Made by a program: the position numbers and the translations under genes
Assembly: GCF_005155025.1 (NCBI RefSeq)
Contig: NZ_CP039731.1
Coordinates: 3,968,001-4,032,000, forward strand
Length of the DNA stretch: 64,000 bases
Reading direction: 5' to 3'
From: Aquitalea aquatilis
GTDB taxonomy: Bacteria; Pseudomonadota; Gammaproteobacteria; Burkholderiales; Chromobacteriaceae
The notes under the pieces: generated by a model
Databases searched by the model: none
The model's input: the letters and a program-made list of their open reading frames with translations, nothing else
Told to the model about the DNA's origin: nothing
Shown here: piece by piece, positions 62,184-64,000 of the stretch
Numbering within the stretch: position 1 is the first letter of the stretch
Layout: each line of letters starts with the position of its first letter

Positions 62184-62301
62184 GGCAAGCTCCTTGTGAT
62201 GCAGTTGAGAGACAAGATCACAGCCGACAGTCATCCACCCGATGCGCCCGTCAGTTACCGCAGCACTGTCAGGCCGCCGCAACACCGATCCGCATTCTCC
62301 T

Positions 62302-62976
62302 TCACAACCAGCCCAGTTCGGCAAACGATACCGCCTGGCTGCCCGTCACCACAAAATGATCCAGCAGGCGGCAATCCACCAGCGCCAGCGTCGCCCGCAG
62401 GCTGTCGGTGAGACTGCGATCCGCCGCCGACGGCTCTGCCACGCCCGAGGGGTGGTTGTGTGCCACGATCACCCCGGCGGCATTGTGCTGCAAACAGCGC
62501 CGCGCCACTTCCCGTGGATAGACCCTGGTTTCGGTCAGGGTGCCGCTGAATACCTCTTCCACCGTAATCACCCGGTGCTGTGCGGTCAGGAACAGCACCA
62601 CGAACACCTCGACATCGCGCCGCCCAATCACCCAGCGCAGGTAATCCTTTACCGCCGCCGGGTTTTGCAGCGCGTCGCTGAGATTCATCTCCTCGGCCAG
62701 AGCGCGCCGCGCCAGCTCCTTGCATGCCATCAGCTGGGCGTATTTCGCCGCACCCAGCCCCGGACAGCGTTCGAAATCATCCAGCCGACACCCCAGCAGC
62801 GCCGCCAGCGAACCAAACTGCCCCAGTAACTGCCGCGCCATATCCACCGCCGTCATGCCACGGATGCCAGTACGCAGGAAAATGGCCAGCAACTCGGCAT
62901 CTGACAGGGCGGCAGCACCCTGTGCCAACAGTTTTTCGCGTGGCCGCTCGGCCAGCGGCCAATCATTGATGGACAT
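62302..62976 (-). CDS. radC: RadC/JAB-domain protein
   Basis: 224 aa from the ATG at 62976, where the family begins (MSINDWPLAERPREKLL). A helix-hairpin-helix-like region (~30-85) precedes the JAMM/MPN metalloprotease-like domain, whose zinc motif is complete: His173, His175, Ser183, Asp186 (VAHNHPSG...SAAD). Despite the name, a DNA-repair role is doubtful in E. coli. It is divergent from coaBC, as in many proteobacteria. Confidence 0.93.
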   Translation of the reverse strand: MSINDWPLAERPREKLLAQGAAALSDAELLAIFLRTGIRGMTAVDMARQLLGQFGSLAALLGCRLDDFERCPGLGAAKYAQLMACKELARRALAEEMNLSDALQNPAAVKDYLRWVIGRRDVEVFVVLFLTAQHRVITVEEVFSGTLTETRVYPREVARRCLQHNAAGVIVAHNHPSGVAEPSAADRSLTDSLRATLALVDCRLLDHFVVTGSQAVSFAELGWL

Positions 62977-63148
62977 GAATGTGTCACCCTTACTCTGGCT
63001 ATAGCCTGTTTGCAGGCAGTCGGCAATCATCATATCCACCGCCCTGTGCACCACCCGCCTTGCCAAGGGCCAGTTGCAAGCCGCAGCACGACGCTGGACA
63101 AAATCCGGTACACTTTCGCCTTTACTGCACAGCACGTTGAGAAGCCCC

Positions 63149-64000
63149 ATGACAGCCAGACGCATCCTGCTTGGCGTGAGCGGTGGCATTGCCGCCTACA
63201 AGGCCGCCGAACTGACCCGCCTGCTGGTCAAGGCCGGCCATCAGGTCGAGGTGGTGATGACCGAGGCAGCCACCCGTTTCGTTACCCCGCTTACCTTTCA
63301 GGCCCTGTCCGGCCATGCCGTCTACAGCGATTTGTGGGACCCGCGCCCGGACAACGCCATGGCGCACATCGAACTGTCGCGCCGCGCCGATGTGTTTCTG
63401 ATCGCCCCGGCCAGTACCAATCTGCTCTACAAGCTGGCGCATGGCGTCAGCGACGACCTCATCTCCACCCTGGCTGCCGCCCGTACCTGTCCGCTGATCG
63501 TGGCCCCGGCCATGAACCGCCAGATGTGGCAGAACCCGCCCACCCAGCGCAATGTCGCCCAACTGCGGGCCGACGGGGTGGCAGTTTGGGGGCCGGCCTC
63601 CGGCGAACAGGCCTGTGGTGAAGTGGGTGAAGGCCGCATGCTGGAGCCGGAAGACCTCACCGAAATGCTGGAAGGTTTCTTCGCGGCCAAAAACCTGGCC
63701 GGCAAAAAAGTGGTGCTGACCGCCGGCCCCACTTATGAAGCCATCGATACCGTACGCGGCATCACCAATATCAGCTCCGGCAAGATGGGCTATGCCCTGG
63801 CGCGTGCCTGTCGTGATGCCGGTGCCGAAGTCACGCTGATTTCCGGCCCGACCGGCATGCCAGCCCCCATCGGCATGACGCGCATCAATGTTGACAGCGC
63901 ACGCCAGATGCACGATAGCGTGATGCTGGAAGTGGGCCGGGCCGATATCTTCATCGCGGTGGCCGCCGTGGCGGACTACCGGGTGAAAAACCGCTCCGCG
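63149..64000 (+). CDS. coaBC: Phosphopantothenoylcysteine decarboxylase / phosphopantothenate--cysteine ligase, C-terminus cut by window edge
   Basis: 284 residues visible. The CoaC flavoprotein domain (~1-185) has RILLGVSGGIAAYKA at the FMN site, the active-site His in MAHIELSRRAD, PAMNRQMWQNP and the Cys of QACGEVGEGRM. The CoaB domain starts near residue 190 (GKKVVLTAGPTYEAIDTVRG) and keeps SSGKMGYALA before the window ends. The protein carries out two consecutive steps of coenzyme A synthesis. It is divergent from radC. Confidence 0.96.
   Translation, partial: MTARRILLGVSGGIAAYKAAELTRLLVKAGHQVEVVMTEAATRFVTPLTFQALSGHAVYSDLWDPRPDNAMAHIELSRRADVFLIAPASTNLLYKLAHGVSDDLISTLAAARTCPLIVAPAMNRQMWQNPPTQRNVAQLRADGVAVWGPASGEQACGEVGEGRMLEPEDLTEMLEGFFAAKNLAGKKVVLTAGPTYEAIDTVRGITNISSGKMGYALARACRDAGAEVTLISGPTGMPAPIGMTRINVDSARQMHDSVMLEVGRADIFIAVAAVADYRVKNRSA

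Overview
The window reads as chromosomal DNA of a free-living betaproteobacterium, most like the Chromobacteriaceae (Neisseriales; Chromobacterium, Aquitalea and Vogesella are the closest comparisons I can think of). This rests on recognised proteins and gene order (leuCDB-asd-usg1-fimV, class I PHA synthase with thiolase, kynBU, pgaABCD) and on base composition that looks near 60% G+C. No search was run. Coding density is high. I found no prophage, transposase, CRISPR array, rRNA or tRNA. Almost every gene belongs to a known family, and I see no obvious undescribed multi-gene system; the findings are mostly odd architectures, small genes, regulatory palindromes and candidate non-coding elements.

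Layout. 1-11.2 kb (minus strand): leucine biosynthesis (leuC, an entericidin-like small lipoprotein, leuD, a SAM methyltransferase, leuB), then asd, the asd paralogue usg1, fimV and a second FimV-like gene running off the left edge. 11.4-14.5 kb: XRE/MmyB-type regulator, MFS transporter, hslR and an FAH-family hydrolase. 14.9-18 kb: phaC and phaA (polyhydroxyalkanoate storage). 18.1-24.7 kb: cysteine-cluster protein, phosphodiesterase, DGC-domain protein, an unrecognised coiled-coil protein, alpha/beta hydrolase, rluF and a drug/metabolite transporter, with a 459-bp gap holding two strong inverted repeats. 24.9-31.4 kb: amidase, an HhH-pqiA-pqiA-pqiB-pqiC envelope-lipid operon, a DUF2249 protein and a His-rich glycine-zipper protein. 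31.4-38.2 kb: TSUP permease with divergent LysR regulator, iron-type alcohol dehydrogenase, HutD, ACP phosphodiesterase, MarC and the lysine permease lysP. 38.7-43.2 kb: an infA paralogue with a long leader, a RocR-like REC-EAL protein, arfB, a YecD-like hydrolase and a nitronate monooxygenase. 43.3-47.4 kb: Lrp-type regulator divergent from kynB-kynU-permease. 47.5-51.3 kb: gltX, LysE-type exporter, MocR-type regulator. 51.3-57.6 kb: pgaABCD (poly-N-acetylglucosamine biofilm polysaccharide). 57.8-64 kb: yafJ, a CBS/DUF294 nucleotidyltransferase-like protein with its exonuclease partner, a 104-bp inverted-repeat element, a small Rossmann protein, a small conserved protein, radC, and coaBC running off the right edge.

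How the genes work together: asd and the leu genes feed the aspartate and branched-chain amino acid pathways. phaA makes acetoacetyl-CoA towards the monomer polymerised by phaC, but no phaB or phaP lies here. kynB and kynU turn N-formylkynurenine into anthranilate, with a permease in the same operon; kynA is absent. pgaABCD makes and exports an adhesive polysaccharide whose synthesis is c-di-GMP dependent in other bacteria, and the REC-EAL protein is a candidate for lowering c-di-GMP.
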